Positions 21,089 to 34,019 of a stretch of DNA of 64,000 nucleotides are shown piece after piece. The notes under the pieces were generated by a model that did not search any database, was not told the DNA's origin, and saw nothing but the letters and a program-made list of their open reading frames with translations. The number at the start of each line of letters is the position of its first letter. The first letter of the stretch is position 1. The stretch comes from Gremmenia infestans. Taxonomy: Eukaryota; Ascomycota; Leotiomycetes; Helotiales; Hamatocanthoscyphaceae. The stretch is from positions 682,001 to 746,000 of the forward strand of contig JAFEVB010000001.1 of NCBI GenBank assembly GCA_032629725.1, read 5' to 3'. Both the position numbers and the translations under genes were made by a program.

Positions 21089-23832
21089 CTACGCCTTACT
21101 ACCCCTAGGAAACTCTCCTGGAACATGTAACTGGCTGATACTTTGCACACTCTGATGGTTCTGTCCTGCCGCTAGCGTTGGTCGCGCCGTCTCATCCACT
21201 AAAGGTCTGAAAACTGTTTCAAGAGGATTGGGGACATCTTGCGTTTGTGGGCCAACTGTAGCGCGTTCAGGATACGCATCGCTATTGAGTGTGCTAGTTG
21301 TCAGATCGGCCTCGCTGCGTCCAGACATAATGTGCTCATCAGAAGATATTGGTGCTAGATTTGCATCGGGTGCAGCATAGAGGGCAGCTTCACGTGCAGC
21401 GTGTCGTTCAGATTGCTGCTCAAAGGTGTCGGGAGCTGCAACCACGGAAGCTTCGACGGCTGCTCGCTCTTCTTGTTGTCGGTCATACGCAGCCTCCTTC
21501 TCCTCGTTGCCTTTGTGTTGGTGATAAGTCTGGGTACCGGCAACTCCCAACGCCGCACCTCCCAAACCAGCCCCAACAACTTCAGGTAAAACAGAACTGT
21601 CGGGTCTTTGTTGAACATTATGAGAAGAAAGTGGACGAGCTGTATAAGGATTGACGTGATCCTCCATGGCATATTGGTTAACTTGGGCCGCGTGAGTTGG
21701 TGAAGTTAGATCCTCGCCATAAGTGGCTGTTGGAGAAGAGTGTGCGCCGACACCACTGCCAGGAAGAGCGCTGGCAGCCGCTACATTGTGATCTTGGACA
21801 TCTCCGAGACTGGAACTTCCACTAGATGGCGAAAGAGGTGCCTGTAAGCCACGCTGTGTGTTGACCTGGATATCAGACGGGAATCGCCCACCTGCTTGAG
21901 GACGTCGTGGCGACGCGTCTTGCTTTGGTCCTGATGCTAATACAGATGAAGCTGTGGCAGAGAAGGGTTCCTCATCCTCCTCATCCATTACCCCATCACT
22001 GCTGATTGAAGCTGCTCTTTGCGAAGAACCGCTCACGCTTCGAGCGTGCTGGCGCACGAATGCATTGCGCTCCTGGGGTGATTTTTCCGTTAAAGTTTTC
22101 AGGTCAGAGACCCATGCCAGCATAGTCTCGAAAGACTCGCAACGAAAGACCCAGGAGTGACCACGGTGCAATGCGCCAGTTTGACGACCCTTGAGCATGA
22201 ACTTGTTCGAGGATGCTCCTGCGCTGGATTGGGATCCGAGCTTTTGTTCAGGGAGATAAAGAGACATAATAGGTGCTTGTGCTTTGTCCGCAGACTTAAA
22301 CTCGTGGAGATGAGTGGGAGTAAGTACGTACCTGTACAGTATTAGTAGGTCTAGCAACAGTTTGACGAGGAACGAGGAACGAGGAACGGGTAATATTTGA
22401 GCTTAAAAGGGGGCAACGGGAAATTGTACCAGCCGGGAGTGTAACTCTTGAGATACTTCGATTTGCGCTCCATTAGTCCTTCGCGTATGTCCTGCGCCAA
22501 ATAGTTATCCCGGCCGGGATAATGGATGCTCTGAGCAGATCGAACAGGCAGCCTGGGATCAATAAAGTGCTCATCATTTTGAACAAATTCGTTCCATTCA
22601 TGGTCCTTTGGCATAGCAATTGGTCCAGTTCGTAGCTCTTCCACGGTATTGTAAGCGCCATCTGCCTCACGTCTGAGAATGCCAGCATATGCATTATAAG
22701 ACTTTTGGATCTCGCCAACCACGATAGATTCGAGTTCTCGTCCAGATGCTTCAAGATTAAGATATGCCTACCAATAATCAGTAAGAACATGGGTATATAC
22801 TCATAGCAACTCACCTGGTGGAGGTAGTTCTCCTCATCTATTTGTTTCTCAACTTGGCGATCCACTGCAAGCTTAAGTAAGTATGGATCCTGTTTTCCAG
22901 TCATCTGAGCAGGATCGACATCTGCTTGTCCAAGACTATCCTGGAGGCCATTCACAGCCTTTCTAGTGCTATCCATCTCTTTATCCACAGAATTTTTGAA
23001 ATCGCCAGAGAGGTTCTTGATCTCTTTGATCTTCTGATTCAAGTCATTTCGCAGGCCAATCAAGGCGAGGATAACATCACTCTCGATTTCTCTGGACTTA
23101 TTGGCTTCTGCAATGGAAGATTTGTGATATGTGCGCAAGACCTGAACGGCATCATCGATACCACCGGATTGTAGAAATACCGAAGGCGCCGCGGTGTTGT
23201 TGATAACGTTGGATATCTTCAGGATGCTCTTTGCTCTGTGCTCGTAAGATCCTTGTATTTCCCTGAAATAGGCGATGAGGTCTTTAAGGACCTTGCGCCA
23301 GGCTGGAATTACCCCATAATTAGCAAGAGTTTCATTGTCTACCTTGGTGAGGGAATATACCTTGAAATCGGGCCGAGAGGATTTCAGTAGGGTTACCAGT
23401 CGTGGGAACTGGAGAGAAGAAGGCGCTGTGCGCCTCGTCGGCTTCAGCACCAGGTTGAAGGACCAGACTGCGGACGCTTCCTGCTCTCGAGCTTCGACGA
23501 CTGCCCGAACGCTTCAGAGAGCCTGTTTTGCGCAAGGAGGCTTTCTTCTTGAGGGTGCCTCCCCGCGACGGGATCAAGGTGTCCCCCTGCGAGAGGACTG
23601 AATCGGACCGCTGCGTTGGGTCATCTATTATGCTCGAGCCCCGCTGCGACGCATCGAAGTCTTCGTTGAAGCGCCCGCCGTTCTGTTGTGCCACAGATTG
23701 TGACAAGGGGGAAGATTCGATATGATTTGCTGGGGTCGAGCCAAAATCCGTCGCATTGGAAACTGGTCCGTATCCTCTGTCGAGTTGTGCTTGCGAAGGA
23801 GCAGGGACGGAGGAGCCGTTGAGAGCGGTCAT
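21089..23832 (-). CDS. SLM1: Slm1/Slm2-like TORC2 effector (F-BAR-like + PH)
   Basis: Plasma-membrane PtdIns(4,5)P2-binding protein that links TORC2 to sphingolipid control and eisosomes. Exons 23832-23361, 23302-22815, 22767-22430 and 22331-21089 give 846 residues. The N-terminal 150 residues are Ser-rich and basic (LKKKASLRKTGSLKRSGSRR). The helical F-BAR-like region is about 158-430 (AWRKVLKDLIAYF ... LHQAYLNLEASGRELE). The PH domain is about 433-545: it opens YVLTPTHLHEF and its last helix contains TMLAWVSDLKTL. The remaining ~300 residues are disordered and Ala/Pro-rich, much longer than in yeast. Intron 3 contains a short ACGAGGA tandem repeat (about 22365-22388). Intron 2 is 47 nt. Confidence 0.95.
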
Positions 23833-25061
23833 GATGGAGTCTGAGGTAAACTGCGGTGTGGGGGGGCTGTGGGGAAGTGTCAATGAGGCTTCAGCTGCTA
23901 GTAATACAGAATGGTGTCTTACAGATAAGAGGGGGTACGACAGAGTACTCAAGAAACGAATTGTACTATACCTCAATCGTGACTGGAGAGGTGTCGACGA
24001 CGGGGCAGGACAGGAGCGCGGGCGCGAACCAAACAATCGATTTGTCGAGATGGTTGAATACAAACAAACGCCGAAAATGGTTGTGTTGGCAAGACTATGT
24101 AGGGAGGGAGGCACGGAGGTAGGTACAAAGCAGGAGGGAAGAACGACGACGACGGCACAAAGAATCGATACCGTCCTGTGATGTGCTGTACTGTACTGTA
24201 CTGTAGGAGTGAAGGTGGACTGGACGATGTAATAAAGGAGAAATAGGAATGATGCTACTCCATAACCGCCAGAGGGTCGATCACAAGCCGCACGCAATGT
24301 ACACACAGTAGTACTAAGGTAAGGTAGGGTTGGGTTGGGTAGAGTGGAATCAACGATGACGTACTACACACTACACTACACTAGTTATCACCAGTTCCCA
24401 TCGCATGTCTTTTTACCAATCTAGTTATCGTCTTATATCTTCATTGTCTCCCTCTTATCCTCACATTATATGTAATATACCATGCAGGATTGGTGCAGTA
24501 TTGTTGCAGTATTGATCTTATTCCAATACCGTATTGTAAACATCCCACCGCTGTTACAACTATTCCCTTGCAAATACCATGCCATGCATTCGCAATTACT
24601 GACCTCACCACCACTTGGAAAGAATCAATAGCTTCATTATTACTTGGTCAACAATGGCTTCATGTAGCCAGATCAAAAGGGCTACCGTACTATTTCCCTT
24701 ACGTCAGTGCGTCACCGCACCCTGGCATAAGGAAACGAAATAAAATGAAAGAAACGGAGGTGTAGATCTCTCGAACTCACCCACCCCAGCCACCCTACCC
24801 TCACTCACCTCACCTCCATCTCCACCCCATTGTATCACCCCATCATGTGATATACATTGTCTTCCCGGGGTAAATTCTCCAGGTCACGCTTCTGAAAACA
24901 ATTGGCTTCATAATCTCTTCCTTCATTCATCATCATCAGGTCGTAGCTCTAGCACTGCTCTACCTGATTTTAGCAGGCACAATGATCATGCATACTGTAA
25001 ATGTATTGTAACCCCTCCAATTCTCCACTTCCCCTCCCACTCAAGCACTCACCACCCTCAC
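23833..25061. other. Intergenic region, SLM1 promoter side
   Basis: About 1.2 kb between the SLM1 start (-) and the 3' end of the threonyl-tRNA synthetase gene (-). An open minus-strand frame continues upstream of the SLM1 ATG but without family similarity. A TACTG pentamer array is at 24185-24204, GGTTG/GGTAG runs at about 24318-24340, and CCACCC-rich sequence at 24780-24840. No gene supported. Confidence 0.4.
24185..24204. repeat. TACTG pentamer microsatellite
   Basis: Four tandem copies of a CTGTA/TACTG unit, about 350 bp upstream of the SLM1 start. Similar short arrays occur near 16498 and 45311, each in a gene-upstream spacer. Confidence 0.7.
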
Positions 25062-27483
25062 TCAAAACGGACTCCCCGATCCCCGCCCATCACGCAGCGC
25101 AACGAGCTTCGTCGTAGCCTCCTGCAGCGGAACCGGCTTGCCTCGATCCTGTGTCGAAGTGTCGTCACGGTATCGGATATTGACTTCTCGTCCATTCATC
25201 TCCTGATCACCGACAACTGCAAGAAAGTTAGCTTTTGACACATCCAAACTTTACTGTTGAAGACTTACCGAATATGAAGTTGTATTGTGACAATTGACCA
25301 GTACGGATCTTCTTCTGGAGCGTATTGCCGCTGAGATCGATATCAATAAACATGTGCTGCTCCTTGAAAATGGCCTGCACCTCCTTTCCGTAGTCATAGA
25401 AACCCACGCCGACTGGAATTACAAGGATTTGTCGAGGGCTGAGCCAGAAGGGCCATTTTCCTGCAAAGTGCTCTGTCAAGATGGCTGTGAATCGCTCGAT
25501 ACTTCCTGCAATGGCACGGTGGATCATGACTGGCCGGGCACAGCCTGGAGTAAGAGCCTTGATCACCCTCTCCTTGACCGCGCCTTCTACTTCGGTTTTC
25601 TTGGGCTCTTCCGCCTTGGCCTTCGCAACTGGCGCCTCGGCATCTTCCTTTGGCTTCGTGACCATTTCTGAAGTCATGTACTCAAGACCAAAGTTCTGCG
25701 GCAACTGAAAGTCGAGTTGAATTGTAGCACACTGCCATTCCCGTTTCAAGCAATCGGAGATAGTGATGTCAATCTTTGGCCCATAGAATGCCCCATCACC
25801 CTCATTCAACTCCCAAGGGGTACCACCTTCGCAAAACTCATCCAACGCTGATCGGAGCTTTCCTTCTGCCATATCCCAAGTCTCGAGCTTTCCCATGAAC
25901 TTCTCTGGTCGTGTAGAGAGCTTCATCCTGAATGTGAACCCAAGCAGACCGTAGACTGTTTGAAGAAAATCGAAAATATCGGTAATCTCTTCCTTGATTT
26001 GTTCCTCTCTGCAAAAAATGTGTGCATCATCCTGTTGGAACCTACGAACTCGGGTGAGGCCAGACAGAGCACCAGAAGCTTCATTGCGATGAAGTACACC
26101 GAAATCAGCGACTCTCCACGGCAACTCTCGGTGACTTCTCTCGCGGTGATCAAACATCAGGCAATGTCCTGGGCAGTTCATAGGCTTTAGCGCAAATGTG
26201 TCCTTTTCGACATCAAAGGTAAACATGTCGTCCTTGTAGTAGTTCCAGTGACCAGAAGTCTTCCACAGTTCCGAATTATACATGTTAGGTGTAATCACCT
26301 CGTTGTAGCCACGCTTCCAGTATTGCTCCCGGAGGAAAGCCATGATGGTGTTGTAAATACGGGTACCGTGAGGTAGCCACATGGCCGAACCAGGTGACAT
26401 ATCATGGAAAAAGAAGAGCTCCTGGTCTCTGCCAATCTTTCGATGATCTCGCTTCGCTGCTTCTTCCAAGAACTTCTTATGCTCTGCCATTTGCTTTTTA
26501 TCTGGGAATGAGACACCATAGATACGCTGAAGTGAGTCATTGTCCTTGTTTCCCAGGAAATAAGACGCCGAGTTCTTCATGATTGCAAAAGTCTCGATTC
26601 TACCAGTGTTGGGCACGTGAGGGCCTCTACACAAATCGATAAGAGGTCCATTGCGGTATACGGTGGTAAATTCGCCGTCCTTAATCTTGTCCTTGATGAT
26701 GTGCTGCTTATATTTGTTATAACTAAACATCTCCAACAGATCATTTTTTGAAAGCACAAGTCGTTCAAACGGTTGCTTCTCTTTGACAATCTGGCTAACC
26801 AGTGTCTCAAGCGGCTTCCAATCTGACTGTGCAACAGCAGCCCCATCTGGTAGACCCATCTCGTAGTAAAAACCGCCCTCAATGGGAGGGCCAATACAAA
26901 GACTACAGCCGAACCGTCTCTCTGACGCCTCACCAAGGATATGTGCCGATGAGTGCCAGAACACTTTCTTTCCCTGCTCATCGTCAAATGAGAGTAGTTC
27001 CAGTTTGCAGCTTGCCTCAAGCGGGCGTTCGAGGTCCCACAGTTGATCATTGCTTCCGTTGAGTCTTGCGACAACTGTGCGCTTAAAGAGACTGTTCGAA
27101 ATGGCTTTCGCGATTTCCGCAGGCGTCGTAACCCAAGAGGTTCCGGTCTTGATGCTTCCATCGTGAAGTGTAATCTGTATGGGTTCCCGAGGTTTCGCAG
27201 CGATCTCTTCGTCGAACTTTACTTTTAGTTTTGCAAAAAGTTCGAGGCGTTCCGTGAGGAATTGGGGCTGAGGGCTCAGCTCGAGGGGTCCAGTATCTCC
27301 TCCATCCGCTACTTTCTGTCAGTATACCTAGGCTTTCCTTTCACAGTAGCAGATCGGGGAGATTGTTCAACCTTTACTGGCAGACTTGTTTTTGGCAGCT
27401 TTCTGCTTCTGCTTCTTCTCGCCAATGGCGACGTTTTTGACGCCATCGACTACAGAGTCAACGGCCTTCTGGGCTTTCTCCAT
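25062..27483 (-). CDS. THS1: Threonyl-tRNA synthetase
   Basis: Class II synthetase that charges tRNA-Thr. Exons 27483-27372, 27308-25269 and 25216-25062 give 768 residues. The N-terminus is Lys-rich (GEKKQKQKAAKNK), as in cytosolic enzymes, followed by a TGS domain (about 70-135), the second-additional editing domain with HSSAH (His156/His160), the class II core with MNCPGHC (zinc ligand Cys about 416) and motif 2 around RVRRFQQDDAHIF, then the anticodon-binding domain in the last ~110 residues. A Lys/Ala/Glu-rich insert interrupts the core after residue ~590. The first intron could also use GT at 27377, six bases earlier in the transcript, which would drop two residues. Divergent from GAR1 across 249 bp. 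Confidence 0.97.
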
Positions 27484-27732
27484 AGTTGCAATCACTTTGA
27501 ATTGCTATTGTGCAACAATCTTCCACACAACGTGAGATGTTAAAACGTCTTGTCCTGTTGTGACTCTTGCGAGTCGGAACCCTAAAGTGATGGCCCGAGC
27601 TTTGCAGCCCCTCGTCTGGATCGAGCTTAGCGGGGAAAATTAGTGCGAAGTTTCCAAAGCTTCAAAAATATTTCCCAAAATTCTCAAATTTAGGAATACA
27701 CTACCGAACCAAACCCACACCACAACACAACC

Positions 27733-28558
27733 ATGTCTTTCCGAGGAGCACCAAGAGGTCGCGGAACCGGCGCAAACTTTGGAGGAGGCGGAAGTAGAGG
27801 AGGATTTGGTGGCCGTGGAGGTGCAAGGGGTGGTGGTTTTGGAGGCAGAGACAACGGACCGCCAGATACCGTTCAACCTATGGGATCCTTTTTACACTCC
27901 TGTGAAGGTGAAATCATCTGCGAATCAATCAACACCAAGATTCCATATTTCAATGCGCCAATTTATCTGGAAAACAAGGTATGTGTGCCCTAACAGCCTG
28001 CTTTCCAGGCATGCGCTGACACAGGTCCAGACATCCATTGGCAAAGTCGACGAGATCCTTGGGCCCATCAATCAGGTGTATTTTACCATCAAACCGACTG
28101 AAGGCATCCAAGCAACTTCGTTCAAATCCGGAGACAAGTTCTACATTGGTGGAGATAAGTTGCTTCCACTTGAGAAGTTCCTCCCAGTGAGTGGTCAACC
28201 TTTTTAAACTTCAAATTCCCACTTGGGTAGAATTTGGAGCCTTTACTTGCTTCAAATTCGTATCTGCTCTCGTGCATACATTATACTTCAGGAAACAATA
28301 CTAACTTCGAGACCTTAGAAACCTAAGCCCCCACCAGGAGCACCAAAGCCTAAGCGCGCAGGCGGCGCACGAGGTAGAGGAGCACCTATGAGAGGAGGAC
28401 GTGGGGGTGCAAGAGGAGCGCCAAGAGGACGCGGAGGCTTCAGCGCTGGTGGACGAGGTGGTCGCGGAGGCAGCGGGTTCTCAAGAGGCGGAAGCGGGGG
28501 TTTCACACCCAGAGGCAGAGGTGGTGCACGAGGTGGCTTTTCTCGCGGACGTGGTTGA
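27733..28558 (+). CDS. GAR1: GAR1, H/ACA snoRNP protein
   Basis: Core protein of H/ACA snoRNPs that guide pseudouridylation of rRNA and support 18S processing, in the nucleolus. Exons 27733-27978, 28025-28186 and 28319-28558 give 215 residues. A short N-terminal Arg/Gly-rich domain (1-45) leads to the beta-barrel core (about 50-140, with GKVDEILGPINQVYFTIK as its signature), then a KPKPPPGAPKPKR linker and a long C-terminal RGG domain. Introns fall in phase 0. Divergent from THS1, with only 249 bp for both promoters. Confidence 0.97.
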
Positions 28559-29091
28559 TTTTTTTGACTCCTCCTGGCTGTGTAGATATCTTGGCGTTTT
28601 GGGCGCATGTCAAAAGGTAAATCTAGGTCCTGTGGGTTACGTAGGGGTTTAACAAAATAGCCACAGGCTTTCAAAACTTGAAGTTCTATCATGAATATGT
28701 TTTTCCTTCATAATTGTAGCCTACTGTAGGATTTGCTTGAGGTTCTTCCATTTTTCAAGCCCCACGTGTGGAAAGGTCCCAAAGTACCACGGGAACATGT
28801 GTTTCTAAGCGCCTTTCGAGCTTCCAGCCATACCTCAATCCTGACTTAATCCTTTGACATTCTTTCCATCTAGAACTAACTAGCTATAACGAATCAAATC
28901 ATAGTAGCAAAAGTCTCACATGGGTTGAAAAGGGTTGGAGGGAAATCATGCTTTGCTTCATCAAATTTAGAGGTATAGTAACTTCGTATCACGTATCAGC
29001 GCCGTCCCAACCATACGGGTATCTTCTATTCCGTGTCTCGCTCCCCTTTTGTGGCACCTGACACCATGCGCATCACTCATATTACAACCAA
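28559..29091. other. Convergent 3' spacer
   Basis: Between the 3' ends of GAR1 (+) and CHO1 (-). AT-rich in places; nothing coding seen. Confidence 0.4.
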
Positions 29092-29971
29092 TTATGGCTT
29101 AGGAATATGTATCGTCTTGCTCGTCATCATAATCCCACTCAGAACAAATAGTCCTACGATAGGGTGAAATTCAAAGACAGTGCCGCTCGCCCAGGTACCC
29201 AAAGGCAAGTTATCCAAAGTCCATCCCTGGCCAACCCAGTATGACATCAAAGCCACAATAGATAGCGATGTAGGGATGGGAGTACCTTCAAAGTATTTGC
29301 TCTTTCCGGTGGCGTCTTTCGGGACGTTAGCTACGGTGATATTGAAGCGCGCCAGGCGTGTAAGGCCACACAGAACGAAGAAAGTAAGGAAGAGGTGGTC
29401 GACGGGCGTGCGGAGTCCAATGGCAAAGGCAGCGGCAGCTGGCGAGACACCAAACGAAACCTATAAGTCACATCAGCAAACGGTCGCACAAGTGTATGTT
29501 GTGAAGCGCACCAAATCAGCAAGAGAGTCAAGCTCCTGGCCCATGAGACTGCTCTTCTTCCTCCATCTCGCGACCTTCCCATCCATGAAGTCGAAGAACA
29601 GACCGAAGGGCATTAATGCCAAGGCTGCCCATAGATTCGCGTGTGCAGAGGGCGGGCCGAGGCAGTAGCGCATGGAGGAGAAGACAGACATGACGCCGCA
29701 GAATCCTAATGGCCTCGATTAGTATAGTTGTGTCTGGGGTGCGCTCTTGAAGCTGTACCGTTGAGTTCCGTGATGAAATCTGCAAGATGCAGCATCCTGA
29801 TCATAGAGAAATGCCCAGTATCTTCTGCGAGAAGCTTCTTTTGCTTGTCAACTGCTATGCAAGATCAGTGCTGCCTCCTGTACCTCGCAATGGGAGGAAC
29901 ATACCAGGTTCACCCACTGTTGAGTCTTTCGATGAGCCATTTGGGGCATTGGCAGTGGTTCTTTTCGACAT
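29092..29971 (-). CDS. CHO1: Phosphatidylserine synthase (CDP-diacylglycerol type)
   Basis: Makes phosphatidylserine from CDP-diacylglycerol and serine in the ER membrane. Exons 29971-29905, 29851-29759, 29705-29512 and 29460-29092 give 240 residues. The CDP-alcohol phosphotransferase signature is complete: D-F-M-D-G-K-V-A-R, then G and two further Asp in GQELDSLADL (exon 3). Several hydrophobic membrane segments follow (LFLTFFVLCGL, IVALMSYWVG, IVGLFVLSGIM). The N-terminus is hydrophilic and Ser/Thr-rich. Introns are 46-53 nt. The protein is slightly shorter than the yeast enzyme because the N-terminal tail is short. Confidence 0.95.
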
Positions 29972-30775
29972 GTTGGTTGAGGATAGAGCTTTCACTGCGG
30001 ACGTGAGGATGTTCGGTAGTCGGTGGTCGGTGGTCGGTGGGTAAGAGAGGGAAGCAGATTCCGAAGTCTGCAAATGCAATCAATGATGTTGGAAAAGAGG
30101 AAGATGTCGGTGTCGTAGGTACAAGTCTTGCGCCTTGCTTTTGTGACATTTTGGCTTCATGACGTTGGGAGGACTCAGCCACACTTGCCTGTGATTGGCT
30201 GGGCTGGATTTGGCTTGGCTTGCACGCATGCATCCATGGCTGGCATGGGCAAGGAGAATGGAGTGGACTGGACTGGACTGGACTGGCGAGACTGGCGAGA
30301 CTGGGCATGACCAAGACTCGCCTAAAAGAAGGGAGGGAAAGAGAGGGGGACGAGGGGGACGAGGGACACAAGGGACTGGGATTCTGTCACGAAACATTCA
30401 CATCATCATCTTCATCATCATCTTCTTCTTCTTCATAATCACCATCTTCTGTTTCCATCATTCTGGAAGCTGCATCGCTAACCATAGTCCCAATCATCTG
30501 TCTTCATTACCTACGCTGCATCCCCACAAACCTATGAGATTTGGCAGTATTGCCTCTTTGCTTGTGTACTCCTATGACTCTCCTCCCCACAAGATTGTCC
30601 CTATCATAAGGTATGCATGCTTGTATCCTATGCTTGGTGTTCCGCATGGCTATCATAATCCAGAGAAGCGGCCAATACCGCAAGATGCTTTCCATGTACG
30701 GTCATACAACCCATGCCTTCCTGTATCTGCATGCTAAAGTGCCCAAATCATTCTCCATCCAAAATCATGCGTCGT
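29972..30775. other. Intergenic region with short tandem repeats
   Basis: CHO1 promoter side and 3' side of the metallopeptidase gene. 30260-30305 carries GGACT and GGCGAGACT repeats; 30395-30437 is a TCA/TCT-rich tract. Overlapping open frames here on both strands share no family similarity and are treated as non-coding. Confidence 0.4.
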
Positions 30776-33382
30776 TCAACGCGTAATAAGTATGCCAAAT
30801 CCATCTACCCACTGCCCACAGCTTCCAGTGATTCCAGCAATGCTATACCCTCTCGGAGGTACCAGAGAACTTCTGCTACGGGTTAGCATGACCTGAAGGC
30901 GCCATGATATGAACACTTACCCTGAGCCTCCAGTGGCATTCCCAAACACAGGTGATTTTCTCCCAAGACTCGTCATGATAGCTATTCCATCCAACCAGAG
31001 CCCGCTCCTCACATAAAATCCGGTAATATACTCGCCTCGTCGGGTATCTAACATAGTTAGCAATTGAATCGCCCACGAAATTAGAAAATGATGCACGTAC
31101 CCAAATTGAACTCACTGCCGCCAGGCTGACCACCTCTCTTCCCAAAGAGTTGAGAAGTGGAGTCCTCGTATATAAATTCAATTCCATCCAAGGCAAACCC
31201 ATGGAAGACTCTTACGCAGGTCATAAGCGTCGTCTTCTGGATTGCGCTACTGAATATGATCTCCTGAGTTTGAGACCCCTCCATTTGTGAGAAGCCAAGC
31301 TTGCTACTCCTAAAAGCCAGCTGGCCATTGGTTAATTTGAGTCTTGACGCCTTAGAAGTGAGTAGGCTAAAGTCTTCCACTTCGTGACTGCCGCCAGCAA
31401 CTGACTTTATCGAAAGCCTTAATTTGGATTTTCTTCGATCGGCGGGTAATCGACCTCGCAGCTCTTGCTCGGTCAGAATCACCTGCTTTTGAATCGGCCC
31501 ATTGCCATTCCCGTCACCAAATTCTTGCCAAACATGGCACAAGTCATCACCCTCAGTATAAATTTCAAGATAAGCAACTCCTGAAGCAGCTGTGACAACG
31601 ACGTTTCCGCCGTCAACGAGCCAAACTTGGACTGATTCATCACTTAGCCTTGGAGGATCGGTCGGCAAGGCAAAGCAAGGGTGTCCTTTGAATCTAAGAC
31701 AATCAAGTCGATGCCATGTACATTCGTCCTTTGCTAATACCAAGCCGCCTTTCGACTTGGTCCGGGTTGAATATGGCTCCCGAGTAGTAAAGGATCGATT
31801 CAACGTAACATAGTCTCGGAGCATAACACCATTTTCCTGGTGAGGGCAACCAAATAGATGGCCTGTCTCGTGCATATGAGCGCTACAAATCACAACCGAG
31901 TCAGAACTTATTTTTTTCATAAGTGTTGGGGCATCTTTCGCAAGCCCAACAGAAAGCCCCGGGGTTGAGGATTCACATACCCAATTCCAATGTTCGCCGC
32001 TTCCCAAGCAGACCCGGACTCGTTGCAGTCATTGGCAACGTAGTTGGTGTCTGTGGGTGTACAGTCTGAGAAAGCGGGAACCACCTCCTCAATACTAGAG
32101 GGGTAAGTCTGCAAGGCGTGTGACCCAAAAATTGCAAGTTGAATTTCACCTCCTCCTCCACCTAAAGCAGCATGGCCGGTGATGGTCTGAGAAGATTTAT
32201 CCCAATGAGAATCTAGCAGTAAGACAGACACATACTGTTTCTGGCCAGGAACTGGTCTAAAATGATCTTTCACGGCTTCTGAAGCAATGACGAAAAGGTC
32301 ACCGCTTCTACTAGCCTTGGGGTGTTGCTGTGCCAAATCGAGATCCCGAAGCTCAGCAATTGTTTTAGAACATCGTATAACATGAACTTTAGCCTCACTC
32401 CTCATGGTCCCTAATTCGCGATCTCGGTGATTTGCTGTCCCGGTAATCCATTCTTCCTCCATTCTGAAAACTCTCCTTCCCAGCTTATTACGGAACATCT
32501 GCTCAGAAGTAAAAGCCTGCCAGAGGTATGCTGCCATTCTGAACTTTTGAATGGCCGTCTCTAGCCCATTTCCCTCTTGCTCTATCCGAGCCGGCACGGC
32601 ATCAAATGTAGCTGGGGAGTCTTTAGCTAATAGTATGACCAGTTGCAGAGGCGGGGCGCATAGCGGCGGAAGCATATGCAGAGTGAGGTATGACGAGTGT
32701 ATAGGATTCGTCGTATTGCTATTGGCAAGCTTGGGGGATGTGAAATCGAAGCGCAATCGGTTCGGTCCCGGTATCAGATAGATCAGGGCTTTGAAATGCG
32801 AAGCAGACACGGGCCAGTAGATAGGAGGCAGTTGGTCGTCGAGCCTGCTCACGGTGAGGTTGCCTTCCAGAGCCTGGGTTGCGGGGTCTGCAATTGTGCC
32901 ATACACAGACAATACTTTTTGGTATACCTAATCGAACATTAGCTGCAGCTCTCCCTTCTTAGAATCTCTGATCATACCCAAGTATTGTCCGCAATAGACA
33001 GTATTCGAGGGGCATATGGTGACGGGGGAATTGATGACTTTAGCGACGGTGATCCCAAACCCGACATGCCGCTCACCGAGTGTCTGTTGCCTGAAGATGC
33101 TGAAATTGGAGGGCGAGTTGGTGGGATTGGAGGTGGAGGCCCGATGCCATTCAAAGTTTGGAGGTTGGAAGAAGACTGCGAGTTGCTCATGGGTGGGGTC
33201 GCAACCCCGTAGGAGGAATTCAGGGTTGAAGAAGATTTGGTGGTTGGCATGCTCGGAACAGAACTGTTACCGTTACCATTACCATTGTTCCCGTTGCTCG
33301 TGCTAGAGTCGGTGCCATCGATTTTTTGTCGGTTGAAGCTCGACTTGCTGCGGCGCCTCAGATCTCGCAAGAAGGCAGGCAT
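30776..33382 (-). CDS. Zinc metallopeptidase with jacalin-like C-terminus
   Basis: Member of the putative metallopeptidase family that includes yeast YIL108W; substrate unknown. Exons 33382-32978, 32927-31981, 31882-31101, 31047-30921 and 30875-30776 give 786 residues with agreeing phases. The first ~130 residues are disordered (Ser/Asn/Pro-rich). The peptidase domain carries HETGHLFGCPH (His455, Glu456, His459, His465), the HExxH plus third-His pattern of metzincin-like zinc sites. The C-terminal ~175 residues form a jacalin-like beta-prism: GKRGG, GEYITGFYVRSGLWLDGIA and the closing ITGSCGQWVDGFGIL. No signal peptide is evident, so it is probably cytosolic. Confidence 0.9.
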
Positions 33383-33487
33383 TGGAGCTGAGCTGAGCTG
33401 AGGTGGAGCAACAGCTAATACCGTAGGCAAGTGTAGCGAACGAATTGAAGAGATTCAAAAAGAAGAAATCATAGCAAGACAGGCAGG

Positions 33488-33511
33488 CAAGCAAGCAAGC
33501 AAGCAAGCAAG
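33488..33511. repeat. CAAG tetranucleotide microsatellite
   Basis: Six tandem CAAG units upstream of the metallopeptidase start; a GACT array follows at 33591-33608. Confidence 0.85.
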
Positions 33512-34019
33512 CGAATGTGAGGTGAGGGTGAGTGGATGTCAGTAAAGGCGATGAAACGCCGACCTCAATATGGCCAAAGTGAAGAAGAAGGACTGACTGA
33601 CTGACTGATCTCGATTAAGAAGGATGACGACGAAGACGAAGCTAAATTTAAATGTTGGAAAAGTGGAGCAGGCTCGCCAGGCCAGGCCAGGCCAGGATCA
33701 GGTAGAGCACGGCCATCAACTGTAGATTAGAATCCCATCATGAAATTAGATACCTACTATAGGTATAATACTGTAAGTATACAAGTACTGGCAACATCTA
33801 GATAAGAGCACTAGAGTACAGTAGATACCTACTCGTAGGTAAGGTAGATATGGCAATAGATAGATAGTATTTGCATTAGGCAATCACTAGGTGCATCCTA
33901 TCAAAACTCTAGCCCACCACCCGTCTAGATACAGGTAGAAGTAGATGCACCTGAGCTGAGGTACCTTCGATGTAGATGTACTCAAGTAGTACCATACCTA
34001 AGTAGTGGGTGGATAGAGA

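Noticed and set aside
23833..24306. Upstream extension of the SLM1 frame
   Set aside because: Open but low-similarity Pro/Ser-rich sequence over the promoter with a TACTG array; ATG 23832 gives the expected N-terminus.
29910..30397. Overlapping open frames upstream of CHO1
   Set aside because: Repeat-derived and mutually overlapping on both strands, with no domain similarity; treated as promoter/leader DNA.
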